Assembly (NCBI GenBank): GCA_029582165.1
Contig: CM055885.1
Coordinates: 13,843,729 to 13,907,728, forward strand
DNA: 64,000 nt
Reading direction: 5' to 3'
Origin: Portulaca oleracea
Taxonomy: Eukaryota > Streptophyta > Magnoliopsida > Caryophyllales > Portulacaceae
Both the position numbers and the translations under genes were made by a program. Positions within the stretch are counted from its first letter, which is position 1. Each line of letters begins with the position of its first letter. The notes below the pieces were generated by a model that searched no databases, had not been told where the DNA came from, and saw only the letters and a program-made list of their open reading frames with translations. Shown in pieces: positions 17,927 through 29,379 of the stretch.

Positions 17927-20345
17927 CTGTAACAGAAAGGGATCAGACATAAATAGGCAATAAAAATTAAAGTATCCACTGAATGCATCAAGGGTTTTAG
18001 GAAGTTGAGTGCTTCAACAGATTTAGGTTTCCCTACTAAACGACCTAAACTAAAGATTCAGGCAATTCAAGCTCGAAAGTATCTGTGCTATTCTGATTCG
18101 CATAAAAGCCACTAGAAAAACGTAGGCTAAAGTGCTTACATCTAGAGCAAGTCCGATGGACCCAATCATCAAATCCAACAGCTCATAAAATTCTAAATAG
18201 AAAACACAATGATCGTGTTCAATTTCTGGATATATGAAAACTTTTCAGCTTTGTTAGGGAGGACTAACAAAAAGCCTCGTGAGACAGTTCTCTAACTTTT
18301 TTTGTGGACTATCATAATGTAAAAAATATTCTTAACCTAGGTTCCAAACACACAGCCTACACATCTTAAGGATAAATGAAAGATAGTTTGATGTGTTACA
18401 GAATTCAAACTCACAGGAATACGTAATTTTATTTAGCAGAGCCCTTGAGGTACTCTTCATAATCTCTTAGAAGATCTGAATAAGAGGATGAAATGAAAAA
18501 TGGCCACAATGTAAGGAATCAGCGGAAAATCCTAATTCTAAATTGAATTAAGTCACTGTATTTTAGCTCAAACATTGAACCGAATCATGAGTTTAACACA
18601 CATTTCATCGATCCATCAAACATATTCAGCATCCTGGACTCTACAAAGCTGCATCAGCATCTCTAACAACTACACAGTCTAGACCTAATAAACTAGCTAG
18701 TCTAATCACCAATCCCGCACAATCCACAACACAGCATCGAAGCTGAGACCTAACTACCGGTCAATATTTTCCACCACGGCCAGAAAATTCACAGCACTGT
18801 AGGTCAAAATAAAGATAGCAACTCCTAGTTTCGAAATCTATGATCGAGCTTCTCTGCGTAAAAATATGAATATACATCATACGGCATCGAAGATACAGGA
18901 AATGCGAGCGATGCTGAAATTAGATACCGTCGAGGCAGCAAAGTATAGCTTATAGAGATCAAGTTGAGCCCTAACTACCGATCAAAACACCAATTACGCT
19001 AAACACATCTCTTCCAAAGCAATATTCTCCACCACGGCCAGAAAATTCACAGTATTGTAGGTCAAAACAAAAAAAGCAACTCCTAGATTCAAAATCTATG
19101 ATCGAGCTTCTCGGCGTAAAAATATGAATATACATCATACGGCATCGAAGATACAGGAAATGCGAGCGATGCTGAAATTAGATACCGTCGAGGCAGCAAA
19201 GTGTAGCTTACAGAGATCAAGCTGAGCCCTAACTACCGATCAAAACACCAATTACGCTAATCACATCTCTTCCAAAGCAATATTTTCCACCACAACCAGA
19301 AAATCCACAACACTATATGTCAAAACAAAGAAACCAACTCCTAGATTCGAAATCTAAGAACAGTTTCTTCACATCATACGGCATCGAAGATACATGAAAT
19401 GCGAGCGATGCTGAAATTAGATACCGTCGAGGCAGCAAAGTATAGCTTATAGAGATCAAGTTGAGCCCTAACTACCGATCAAAACACCAATTACGCTAAA
19501 CACATCTCTTCCAAAGCAATATTTTCCACCACGGCCAGAAAATTCACAGTATTGTAGGTCAAAACAAAGAAAGCAACTCCTAGATTCAAAATCTATGATC
19601 GAGCTTCTCGGCGTAAAAATATGAATATACATCATACGGCATCGAAGATACAGGAAATGCGAGCGATGCTAAAATTAGATACCGTCGAGGCAGCAAAGTG
19701 TAGCTTACAGAGATCAAGCTGAGCCCTAACTACCGATCAAAACACCAATTACGCTAATCACATCTCTTCCAAAGCAATATTTTCCACCACAACCAGAAAA
19801 TCCACAACACTGTATGTCAAAACAAAGAAACCAACTCCTAGATTCGAAATCTACGAACAGTTTCTTCACATCATACGGCATCAAAGATACATGAAATGCG
19901 AGCGATGCTGAAATTAGATACCAGCAAGACAGCAAAGTGCAGCTTACAAAGATCAAAACACCAATTAGGCTAACCACATGTACTCCAAAGCAATATTTTC
20001 CACCACAGCCGGAAAATTCACAGCACTGTAGGTCGAAACAACGAAACAAACTCCTAGATTCGAAATCTACGAACAGTTTCTTCGCACAAAAAAACCATGG
20101 ATATACATCATACAGCAAAGTGTAGCTTACAGAGATTAAGCTAACATGGAACGAGAAAGAAGACAGATCAAAACACCAATTACGCTATCCAGATGCATTC
20201 CAAAGCAATATTTTCCCCCACAGCCAGAAAATTCACAGCACTGTAGGTCAAAACCAACGAAAGCAACTCCTAGATTCGAAATCTACGAACAGTTTCTTCG
20301 CGCAAAAAACCATGGATATACATCATACATCAAAGTGTAGCTTAC
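17927..20345 (-). other. Leader intron of SnRK1
   Basis: The acceptor TTTCTGTTACAG at 17927-17938 lies four bases before the start codon. The likely donor is CTCT|GTAAGC at 20345, after the GC-rich leader exon. Most of the distal two thirds is the tandem array described separately. Leader introns are common in plant SnRK1 genes and can raise expression. Confidence 0.7.
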
Positions 20346-20350
20346 AGAGA
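18740..20350. repeat. Tandem array of about 215-260-bp units in SnRK1 leader intron
   Basis: Seven units are visible. The common landmark (ACCGATCAAAACACC or a variant) lies near 18755 (partial), 18977, 19235, 19474, 19732, 19951 and 20165. The middle four alternate in length (258, 239, 258, about 219) and in sequence. Long units have TCGGCGTAAAAATATG and short units have AACAGTTTCTTCACATC, giving a two-unit period of about 497 bp. Several units carry TGTAGCTTACAGAGAT, the same sequence as the exon-1 donor. Confidence 0.9.
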
Positions 20351-20600
20351 TTAAGGTCGCCTGGAACGAGAAAGGAGAGAGAGGATAACGGCGGCGGCGA
20401 TGGCGGAGGTGACGGTGGTGACTGAGGGAGAGAGGAAAATAGCCGGCGGGGAGTAATCCGGTGCCGGAAAATGCTGAATCGCAGTTGAGAGACCTTCGCG
20501 GAGATCGGAGGGGTGAAAGTGGAGAGAGAAAGAGGGAGAAATGTAGGGGCGGGGAAGTAGCAGACCCGATGAGAGAAGGTGGAACGGTTAAAGCGTTCTT
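20346..20600 (-). promoter_or_regulatory. Non-coding first exon / 5' leader of SnRK1
   Basis: On the minus strand this is a CT-rich, GC-rich block (CTCCGCCATCGCCGCCGCCG and similar) ending in CTCT|GTAAGC. It has the look of a plant 5' UTR exon. The transcription start is not resolvable. The 5' limit is set where GC content falls. Confidence 0.6.
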
Positions 20601-20681
20601 GGAGCTTGCTACATTTCACTTCGTACTTTCTATGTTTGTCCTTTTCATCAATCAATGTCCATTTTTATTTTTTTTTTAGAT

Positions 20682-20850
20682 TTTATCATAGTTGAAAATA
20701 TATTGATGAAAGTAATTTATTACAACAATTAATTTTATTTAGTGAGATATAAACTTTTTAATATATGTGATTTATTTTGATAAATTAATGATTATGTAAA
20801 TTTCAACTACAGTAGTTGAAAAAAATTCAACTATGATAGAATTTTCTTTT
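20682..20850. repeat. Small hairpin / Stowaway-like repeat upstream of SnRK1
   Basis: TTATCATAGTTGAA (about 20684) and TTCAACTATGATAGAA (about 20827) are inverted copies about 150 bp apart. Inside is the near-perfect palindrome TTCAACTACAGTAGTTGAA at 20802-20820. Both lie just upstream of the presumed SnRK1 promoter. Confidence 0.6.
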
Positions 20851-21255
20851 TTCTTTTTTTTTTTACGTTGGAAAGTCGGGTAATCGAGGAAATTGTGATC
20901 ACGAACAATCGAACTTTGGTGGGAAGGATAATAGCATGGACAACGCAGACCAAAATCAATAATTGGAATTTCTCCTATGTGCCCATGAAACATATTGCAG
21001 AGTGGAACGAAAAATGGGTGGAACAAGGGAAAGAATGAAGTAGAATTCTGAAACTTTAGTGGGATTAAATAATTTTTTAATGAATTTCAAAATTAAAAAA
21101 AAAAAAAAAGAGGAAACCAAGTAGGTTGTGTAATTAACTGCATGGCTCACAATAATATTTTAAGGTAAAAGGGTGGAATGAATTCTTATGGTTGTAGGGA
21201 GGATGGAATGGAGTTCCAAAATGTATGAATTATATGTGATGTGGAAGCGTGGACC

Positions 21256-22805
21256 CTGGGGCGGATTTATAGCGTTGGTGGTTGAAGAAAAATTTGTGAT
21301 TCTTTAATATTATTTGGAAGAAATTTTCATAATTGGAGCAAGTGGACACCGTAAAAAAAAAAAACTAAAAAACATAATAGGGGTGTCTAGACCTGTCAAT
21401 ACGGGCGGGCGGGTGGGTTACGGGTCGGTCGTATATCGGGTTCGGGTAAATACGGGTGGGGTGTATTTTGGGTTCGGGTAAATACGGGTTGGGCGTATTC
21501 CGGTTTCGGGCGGTTTGAGTCGGGTTTATGGGTCATGAACGCCCTTTTTCTCAGTCACTTACAACTAATAAAATTGATTATAATTAGTCAAAGACATTTG
21601 TGTAATATACTATTCCATTCCAAGTTCGACCACCACGATATGTCATAGTTGTATAGACATATTACACCTAAGGGACAAAATTTGGCAATCTTCAAGTGTA
21701 CAAGTATTATGCGGTTTACGTCAACAATCCACGAATAACAGTACTTATGAAATATATAGGGTTTTAGGATGCTAATATACTGAACTTTTAGGATATTGGA
21801 CAATAATGCACTGAACTTTGACCTTGGACAATAATACACTATTTTATGAAAAGAGAGGAGAGCGGCAGGGTGTAAGAGTTTGAGGGTTCACTGAAAGAGT
21901 GAGTGAGTGACAGTGTTAGGGTTTTGTTTTGGTCATTTGTTATTTGATTATTTCATTTGTATGTCTCTTTCTATGCATAACTTTCCAAAGTCACCCAATA
22001 TTTTACTTTTGGACCTTAATTTTCATGAAATGGTCCCATTTTTTTGCACAAGGCCAAAGTAGACAAAACACTTAAAATTAAAGTGTCTGACCCAACGGGT
22101 CAACCCGCCCTGACCCGTTTTTTACCGGGTTCTTTAGGTCGGGTCATTTTCGGGTCCCGTGTCGGAATTTCGTGTTTAGAACCCGTTTTTGCGGGTCGGG
22201 TCGAGAATTCTCAAGTCTAGGGGTGTCCAATTTAACAGCAACCCACAAACCCTAAAATAATACTCCCTTTATCCCAAATAACTCGTCCAAGTTGACTAGG
22301 TCAAATTTTTTTAATTTTAATCGTTAATTTATCAAATTGTATGTTGAGATGTTATACAAGACTGCCACTATTAGATTTATAATGGGAAATATTTTTATCT
22401 GAATATGATATTATTAATTTTGCTAAGATAAAATATGAAAAATTAATGGTAAAAAATATTGCATCGAAGTCCGTGAAAAGTAAACTGGACGTACAAATTT
22501 AATTGGAACGAAGGCAGTATCAATTTTTTTTTATAAACAAAAAGTGTAAGCCAATGAATTGGGTAATTAGATATCAGTATAAGTTTAAGATATAAATATC
22601 TAGTTAATGTGAAATTTTAATTTATTTGGTTGACATATTTATATGATGACGTGAAATTTTGTTAGGCTGGTGAATATGTCATTTAATATTTATTTTTAAT
22701 TTTATATTTTATTTATTTATATTTTATTATTTTATTTTTAAAAAACGTTTATGTAACAACAAGTATATTGGACACCCCTAAATTGGATGTCTGGATCCGC
22801 CACTG
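21256..22805. mobile_element. hAT-type element with nested second hAT
   Basis: The ends CTGGGGCGGATTTA and TGGATCCGCCACTG (inverted, CAGnGGCGGAT type) are flanked by an exact 8-bp CGTGGACC at 21248-21255 and 22806-22813. No transposase frame is present, so it is non-autonomous. Without the inner element it would be about 710 bp. Confidence 0.85.
21388..22219. mobile_element. Inner hAT-type element with CGGGT-rich ends
   Basis: The ends TAGACCTG and CAAGTCTA are flanked by GGGGTGTC at 21380-21387 and 22220-22227, an exact 8-bp duplication. Both subterminal 150-bp regions are strings of GGGTCGGG/CGGGTT-like motifs, inverted with respect to each other, as expected for transposase-binding arrays. 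No coding sequence was seen. Confidence 0.85.
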
Positions 22806-22857
22806 CGTGGACCTATACTGAAATTCCAAAAATTTGGAATGAGCATTGCACATGCTC
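22806..22857. mobile_element. Right end of a Tourist-like element
   Basis: GAGCATTGCACATGCTC followed by TAA (22858-22860) matches the terminal repeats of the elements at 13724-14399. Sequence left of the hAT insertion (about 21165-21247, with GGAATGGAGTTCCAAAA) is its other side. I could not find the left terminus. Confidence 0.6.
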
Positions 22858-22860
22858 TAA

Positions 22861-23160
22861 GTATCTCACTCTCATGTCATTTGAGTTATATCCAACTAAA
22901 GCGGAGACAAAATTTGTTTGATCTGAACGTTCGAATTTGTGCGATCCAAACTAAATCGGGTTTGGTCATTAATTTTTTTGTTTGGATTTTAGATTTGGTC
23001 AATTCAGACATGCCTAATTGTAAATTGAGGTCGGAATTTGGTTTGGTATAAGAAATTCGAATTGTTCGAATTTTGTGTCAAGATCAAGTTCGGCCATATA
23101 TATACAGTAACATTAGAGTTGACAAGTTTGGACAGAACCAAAAAAACTTTACACAGGCTC
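22861..23160. other. Unassigned A/T-rich sequence with GTTCG/GGTCGG motifs
   Basis: Scattered TTCGAATT, AAATCGGG and GGTCGG motifs suggest part of another decayed small DNA element. No gene or clear terminus is seen. Confidence 0.4.
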
Positions 23161-24075
23161 TTTGTCACACGTGGCTAGTGGATTTTTTAACCTGACGTTA
23201 TGTCCGACGACATTCGTTTAGTAAATCGGGATACCATGTGGCGAAGTCAATGAAAAAAATGGACAAACCCACGACTTCGAATGGAAAATCCAAATGGTTA
23301 TGTAAGTCGAGATACCCTCCAATTATGCATGTATTCGAGTGGAAAGTGCATTTTAATGCCCTTGCTACCAGCTCGAATTTGGTTGGGAGAATCATCGCCT
23401 ATGAAACGAGGTGCTCTATTTGTGAAGAGAGAATGACACGACCAAACACGTCATTTTCAAATGGTTGCATTTGGGCAACTTATGGAGTATAGTAACTTTG
23501 TTGATGTATTTTGGCGTGCATTACACGGGTCAACACTTGATCGCATGGCGATGGTGACAAAACAATTGGATAATGAATGGTCGGATTTGTGCCACTGATG
23601 TGTATGAAGCCTGAAACCAAAGGAACGACATCATATTTGATAGGAAATATGTTTCTAGCGAAAGGGTTGGTAAGAAAAGCTTTCGCAACGATGCAATGGT
23701 ATCAAGAGGTGGGTGTAAGTGAATATGGGTAGGTGGTTGAAGAGCTTCAGGGACATTGAAAACCTCGTGAGCCTGGACTTTCAAACTAATATTTGATGGA
23801 GGATTGTAGGGGTTGTTGGCCATGGATGAGTTTTGTATTTCGCAACCATTATGGTGGTATTGAACTCATGGGAATGGAGTAAATGGAAGGGTTCAATGAT
23901 CCATATACCGATGGAGGAAATATAAACTCGCCTGCTTGCATTTATAAACACTAAGAAGCGTGGGTATCTGAAACTTATTGTGGGTGGCAACTCATTGTAG
24001 GATGTAGTTCATCAACAGTTTTTATAAGAGGAAATCTTAGAATAATGTGTGGTCCATATTCTTCGATTGTATATT
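23161..24075 (+). pseudogene. LINE tail: zf-RVT and RNase H-like remnants
   Basis: The plus-strand frame 23238-23492 contains SKWLCKSRYPPIMHVFEWK, LATSSNLVGR and RCSICEE, matching the zinc-binding domain after plant LINE RT (usual form P-K-K-F-W----L-T-D-L--R and C--C). The following sequence reads NQRNDIIFD, then weak RNase H-like fragments, to the solo LTR at 24076. The tail resumes at 27561. Confidence 0.75.
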
Positions 24076-27000
24076 TGTAACGCCCCGAAAATTCAATTAT
24101 AGAAAAGTCAAAGTCAAGCTAACGTTAACAGACAAAATTTAGCGGAAGACTCAAACTCTTATTGGGCGTCACTGCCGTATCCCCGAAGGAGTACAAGGCG
24201 AGAAGGAAAACTACAACTGTCTGTCAACGACAAACCAACTAACAAACTCATACTTAGAAATAAACCTCCAAACTAACTTCAAGTCTTTCAGAAAGAAGCA
24301 TAACATATTTAACGACTACTAGACATGTCATCCTTACTTCTAATTCCCGTCCCCAGCATATTGATCATCACCTGAAAACAAAATATTTCAAAAATGAGGG
24401 GGAAATCTCAATAATGTCTACCCCTAACGTTAAAAACAAGTTAAGTTCATTTCAATTCATTTGAGGGAGAGGGAACAAGTCAAACCATTTCACAAACCTT
24501 TAATCCCTTAACTGTTTTCCTCAACCCAACCAATCTATATTTTATTATGCGGGCGGGATACCATATCCCTTAGAATAACATTTGCCTACCAAAGGCATCA
24601 AAACAATCGCCTACCAAAGGCATCAAAAGCATCTATCCTATATCAGGGATGAAACCCTGATCTCCTGACGCATAACCCATACAGGCATCAAATCCTGGTC
24701 TCCGGGTTATCGCCCACAAAAATATTAGCCTATCAAAGGCATCAAAACAATCGCCTACCGAAGGCATCATAATCGCCTACCAAAGGCATCAACAATCATC
24801 TATCCGATATCAGGAATGAAACCCTGATCTCCCGACACATAACCCATACAGGCACCAAATCCTGGTCTCCGGGTTATCGCCCGCAAAAACATTAGCCTAT
24901 CAAAGGCATCAAAACAATAAACTCGCTTAATGTTTCACTTTGAATTATTAGTATCTTATGTAAAACTCAGCTCACAGCTCTCAAGTCAAACCCAACCCAG
25001 GTTATCAAAACCAATAAGAAAACCATTAATAAAAGACCATCTCAAATTCCTCAACTCAATAAATCAAAGTATAATAATTACAAACAACTATCCAAACACA
25101 GATGGTCACATTTCCACAAAAAAAAATCCCCTTTCGAGATGCAATTCTCAAAACAGATTAGAAAACATTAAAACACATTTAAAGAGCATCCTAGTGGGGA
25201 TTAGAGCATAGACATTACCTGGTTAACTTCACTTCACAGCAAAACGAACACACTTGAGCTCACTAACGACGCGAGTTTGCTTGGGCCTAAAATAGAATAA
25301 TTATTCTAATCAAAACGCGCCCTTCGAAGTTAGTATTAACTACCTTCTAACTAACCCACCCCTAAGAACCCTATAGGTTCCTATCAATCATGAATTTACA
25401 CTTTAAATTACCTAACACATTCCAAATAATCGTATAATAATACCAAGTAAACCTTTTCAATCAACAACACATTCATTAACAATTTCACATAACAAGACAT
25501 ATTACAGCATCCACACAAAAAGGGTCGTAACTTGACTTCCCGACATCCTATGGGTCTGGTTTTGGACTTTTCGGAAACCTCCGGATGTCTACTAAAACTC
25601 TTAAGTTGAACTTGAGACCCAACACATACTTTAAGGTCCTCAAAAACTGTCATCTTTCCAAACTGTCCAGACCTTACCTAGGTCTGGTAATCGGGGTATA
25701 ACTCGACTTATAAAATTCCAAAGTCCGGTCCGTAAAATTTCTATGAAAGCTAACATCTAAGGGAAACTTCAGTCCAAAGGGTTCGATCAAAGGACAACTA
25801 TACTTATCGTGGTGACCCGATCTTTAGACCCCATCAAAACTGTCCTACACCCGGTTCCCATAAAATTGATTATTTCGGATCTAACTTTCACCATTCGATC
25901 CCGGGGTCCTAATTTGGGCTTAAAACAGTGACTAAGGTTCAAAGTAATTAATCTAATCCAACTAAGGTCCATACACCAAACTTCCTACCAGCAAAACTAA
26001 ATTGTAAAACATGAATTTTCTTAATCAAGGTACAAGAAAGAACTAAAGAGCATGTGAATAAATATAAAGAACATATAAACATTAACCTACCAATCAAGAA
26101 TCCCAACAACTAATTTCTTTGTACAAGATTCAATGAAGAATCATGAATTAATAAACAAGAATTGAACTTTAGTAATTCAATCAACCTAACTTATTTAACA
26201 TCATTACACATAAATTAAACATGATTGAACCCTAAGAGAATAAAAGAACATGTGAATACTTTAACTAACGATTCAAGAATTAATCTAGATAATTAAACTC
26301 TTAAATTCGTGCATACAATAATAGTATTATCTAAAACCCTAACATGATTCACAAGGAAAACAAAGTACATCATACCATAGAATATTAATAATTTCACTAC
26401 AACTATTACAAACCCTAATACACCAAATTAGAACATAAAAGTTACATATAATAATTTAGACAAATTACATGTAAATAATACAACACAAGAACAATTAATT
26501 ACAAATAACAACTTAATAAAATTACACCCTTAATTACCCCGAATTACAAGATTTAAAACAAGAACAATAATAATACTAATACTTACAACAGAAACAAAAT
26601 AAAGAAAAATAAGAAAGAAGGTTTCAAGAAAAGAAATAGGGTTTACGTAGGTTTTGCTAGGGCAAGGTGCGGGCGATTTTACAGCGTGGAAGACCGGCGA
26701 TGCAGTTAGGGCGGAGTCCGCGTGCAGTCGGTTGGTGGTGGTCCGAACACAGCAACAACGATGTGATGGCGTCTGGACGGTTGGTGGTTGGTATTCGTGT
26801 CTGGGCGACAATCTTGGCGGCGGCAGGGAGGGCCCGGTGATCGACTCGCGGCGCCGGCGACGGTGGAGGCACGACTGAGAGTCGGTCTGGGCACGGCGCG
26901 AGCAGTGGCTGGAGAGGAGGGAAAAAAAGGGAGAGAGAGAGAGAGAGAGAGAAAGAAAGAAAGCGCGACCGTCGGTGGTGGCTGGGGCGGTCGCCGACGA

Positions 27001-27560
27001 TGCAAGTGGTGGCGCGGCAGTGGTGCGGCGGCGACTAGCACTGTGGCTGGGCGGACGGCAGATGGAGAGAGAGAGAGAGGGATTGGAGAGGAGAGGGAGG
27101 CTAGGGTTAGAGTTGTTATTAGGGTTTTGAGAGACAATCCAGTTTTTATACTAAACACATAATCAAGGCTCAATTAGACTATTCTTAATCCTAATGCAAC
27201 CCAATAAGAAATAAGATTTTCTTTTGGAGAAAAATAATAATAACTATAATAATAACAATAATAATAATAAATAAACAATAATAATAATAATATTAATACT
27301 ACACATAACAAATAATAAACCCATAATTATTCAAATAACAAATTTTAATAAACATAATAATACTACTAATAATTATTAGAGTAATACTAATAATACTAAA
27401 CCCATGAAATTACCGATATACCCTTGTTAGTCCCTCACGATCCTAGGAGCTCAAGTGTTAGCAAAAATAAACACAAACGAATAATAATAAAATAAAGAAG
27501 TCAAACCTAATTTACTAGTGACGTCACGGTCAACATCTTTGAATTTTTCGGGGTTTTACA
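24076..27560 (-). mobile_element. Solo Ty3 LTR, copy 2
   Basis: The ends TGTAACGCCCCGAAAATTCAA and TGAATTTTTCGGGGTTTTACA form a terminal inverted repeat of about 20 bp with two mismatched bases. They are flanked by an exact 5-bp ATATT (24071-24075 and 27561-27565). At 3485 bp it has no internal domain. It contains tandem GCCTACCAAAGGCATCA repeats (24579-24925), donor-like and acceptor-like motifs on the minus strand (25214-25221 and 24369-24384) and a GC-rich island at 26640-27110 with (GA)n at 26932-26954. It splits a LINE tail. Confidence 0.88.
24579..24925. repeat. Minisatellite inside LTR copy 2
   Basis: The phrase CGCCTACCAAAGGCATCA occurs five or more times, with variants TAGCCTATCAAAGGCATC. 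A longer unit of about 170 bp (from the ATATCAGGRATGAAACCCTG phrase) is duplicated. Copy 1 has only a single equivalent at 2510-2600. Confidence 0.85.
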
Positions 27561-27710
27561 ATATTTGATTTGCGCAAGTCTTTTGATTTTGTTAGTTAAA
27601 ACTATGTTAGGAGTCATGACAATTCAATGTCTCGTGCTTTGGCTCACCTTTATCATATTTCATTTGAAAAAAGAATATAGATAAGCGAGGAGTCATATTA
27701 GATAAATGAT
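27561..27710 (+). pseudogene. LINE RNase H C-terminal remnant after solo LTR
   Basis: A plus-strand frame contains SFDFV, then a MSRALAHL-like stretch, similar to the end of plant LINE RNase H domains (F-HV-RE-N--AH-LA). It is collinear with 23161-24075 across the LTR insertion. Confidence 0.55.
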
Positions 27711-28894
27711 ATGGCCTTAAGAGACATGTGTACTTTCATTGGAGTTTGTCCCTCGATATCACATATTTAGGTGGTGAGGGACAAAAGTTTCAGTTTTATA
27801 TTAGTCGTAGGCAATAGCAATATTAGAAAATTTTGAAAGTAATAACAGAAGGTACGGGTCAATAATACAAGTGTACAATGAACATTTACAAACTAATAAT
27901 ATATTTTAAAAAACAATGAACATTAACTATTTAAGTATCATAAGTTGAATTTGTATAGTGCATAAAATAAAATAAAATCATATATTACACATACAACACA
28001 TTCTAATCCATGAAATAACCATCACTTGTAAATTTTTGTCTCATAAATCCTTATGTGAGCATAGCCCATTTAATTAAATGAATTTGCTACCCATTAGTTG
28101 AAAAAGCGGAAAAACTCCACCAAATTGTGTTTGCTATGTTACTATCATGCTCGATCAGGATCATTGATCACAGGATACTGACTTTTTCCATATGTAATTA
28201 TGTAGTTACTATATATTAAGGCATTGTTCAACAAATTTAGCGGATTAGGTAGCGGATAGCTGTTTAGATAGCTGATAGCAGTTGATGTAGCGGATAGCTG
28301 TTGCATTGCAGCTGATGGTTGGTAGTTGTTTATATAGATGTTTGTGAAAAATGTGTTCGGTGAAATTAGCTGTTTGACTAGCTGATGAACATGAAATGAC
28401 AAAAAATGACATACTTATAATTCTTATAATTATTCTTATCTGTACTCTTATTCTTAGTGTTATTATTACTATAATGTAGAAAAATAATCGACTATAATTA
28501 ACATGTAAAGTAAAATTTAAATAAATGTCTTATTGCCACATAATAAAATACTATTTAATTAAGATTTATTATTATTAAGAAAAAAAAGAAAGATTTACAA
28601 AATTTGTTAGAATAGGTAATTTAATCAAGTATTTAAAATAATTACAAAAATTCACACGATGACAACTATGAAAGAGGGAGGGGTGACATATTGAGTTGCA
28701 TGGAAAGTGGAGACTAATCATTATGTGAGTCAAAATTTTATAGCATCAGCATTGTAGTATGAATTGAACAAGAAGGGTGGTACTGGAATGAAAATACAAA
28801 ACGTCAAAAGCTAACCATCAACCGTTAGAAGTTCTGACGTTTAGAGTATGTCATCTCAAACACTATTTGGTGGTATTATAAGCTATTTTACTGA
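27711..28894. other. Unassigned A/T-rich region, possible hAT MITE
   Basis: No gene is seen. At 28216-28420 a GCGGATAGCTG / AGCTGATAGC-rich stretch beginning TTAAGGCATTGTTCAACAAA resembles the ends of hAT MITEs that start TTAGGCCCTGTTCGGC. The putative other end near 28850-28890 (CTCAAACACTATTTGGTGG) is weak. Confidence 0.4.
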
Positions 28895-29051
28895 TACGCC
28901 GCAAGTGCATGAGTACTCGTGTAGCAAGTATCAAAGTCTTTCTCTTTCTCAATCCTATAACCCTTCTGACTAGGCTTCTCAACCTCGCTCTCAACCTCAA
29001 CCCCCCCTCCATGCTTAGCATTTGGCATGCTAGGTCTCTCATATTGTATCC
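28895..29051 (-). pseudogene. Athila-type gag, distal part (left of copia)
   Basis: Read on the minus strand this continues the gag frame interrupted at 34857, starting with GTQYERPSM directly after the copia duplication, then VEVESEVEKP. The well-known LRSG-x-YE motif of Athila gag is split between the two sides of the copia insertion. The fragment ends abruptly near 28895. Confidence 0.65.
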
Positions 29052-29212
29052 TGTGGATAATCATTAGGTGAGGTTGTTACAAGGGTGTCAGGCTGTCAAA
29101 AGTTTGTTACTCTGTATTTTTTCTAGCTATGATGTTGTATGGCTTTCCCTTTAAATACTCTTCAGGTTGCTCTTATGACAACTCAGAATAAGAGAATTAA
29201 TTGTTATCATCT

Positions 29213-29261
<49 letters not shown>

Positions 29262-29286
29262 TATCTGCATACACTCAAATTCATCA
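29052..29286 (+). repeat. Copia 5' LTR (235 bp)
   Basis: Starts TGTGGATAATCATTAGG and ends ACTCAAATTCATCA. It contains a (CT)n run at about 29217-29258. It is directly followed by the primer-binding site. Confidence 0.9.
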
Positions 29287-29298
29287 TGGTATCAGAGC
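29287..29298 (+). promoter_or_regulatory. Copia primer-binding site
   Basis: TGGTATCAGAGC, complementary to the 3' end of initiator tRNA-Met, starts immediately after the LTR. Confidence 0.93.
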
Positions 29299-29379
29299 GT
29301 GTATGTAGAGAGAAATTCAAGATTCTGGAAAATTAATTTCTGTAGTTCATCTCTTTTCTTGATCCTGTGAGTTTCAAAT

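Noticed and set aside
19726..20340. Frames with repeated FVDFESRS segments
   Set aside because: They are the SnRK1 intron tandem array read in frame; unit lengths are not multiples of three and units differ.
18740..20350. CRISPR-like array
   Set aside because: Units exceed 200 bp, have no unique spacers and lie in a plant intron.
26530..27173. Frames of up to 155 residues in LTR copy 2
   Set aside because: Same GC-rich LTR island, no conserved frame between copies, no domain.
28216..28890. Complete hAT MITE
   Set aside because: Only the left end resembles known hAT MITE termini; no convincing right end or 8-bp duplication.
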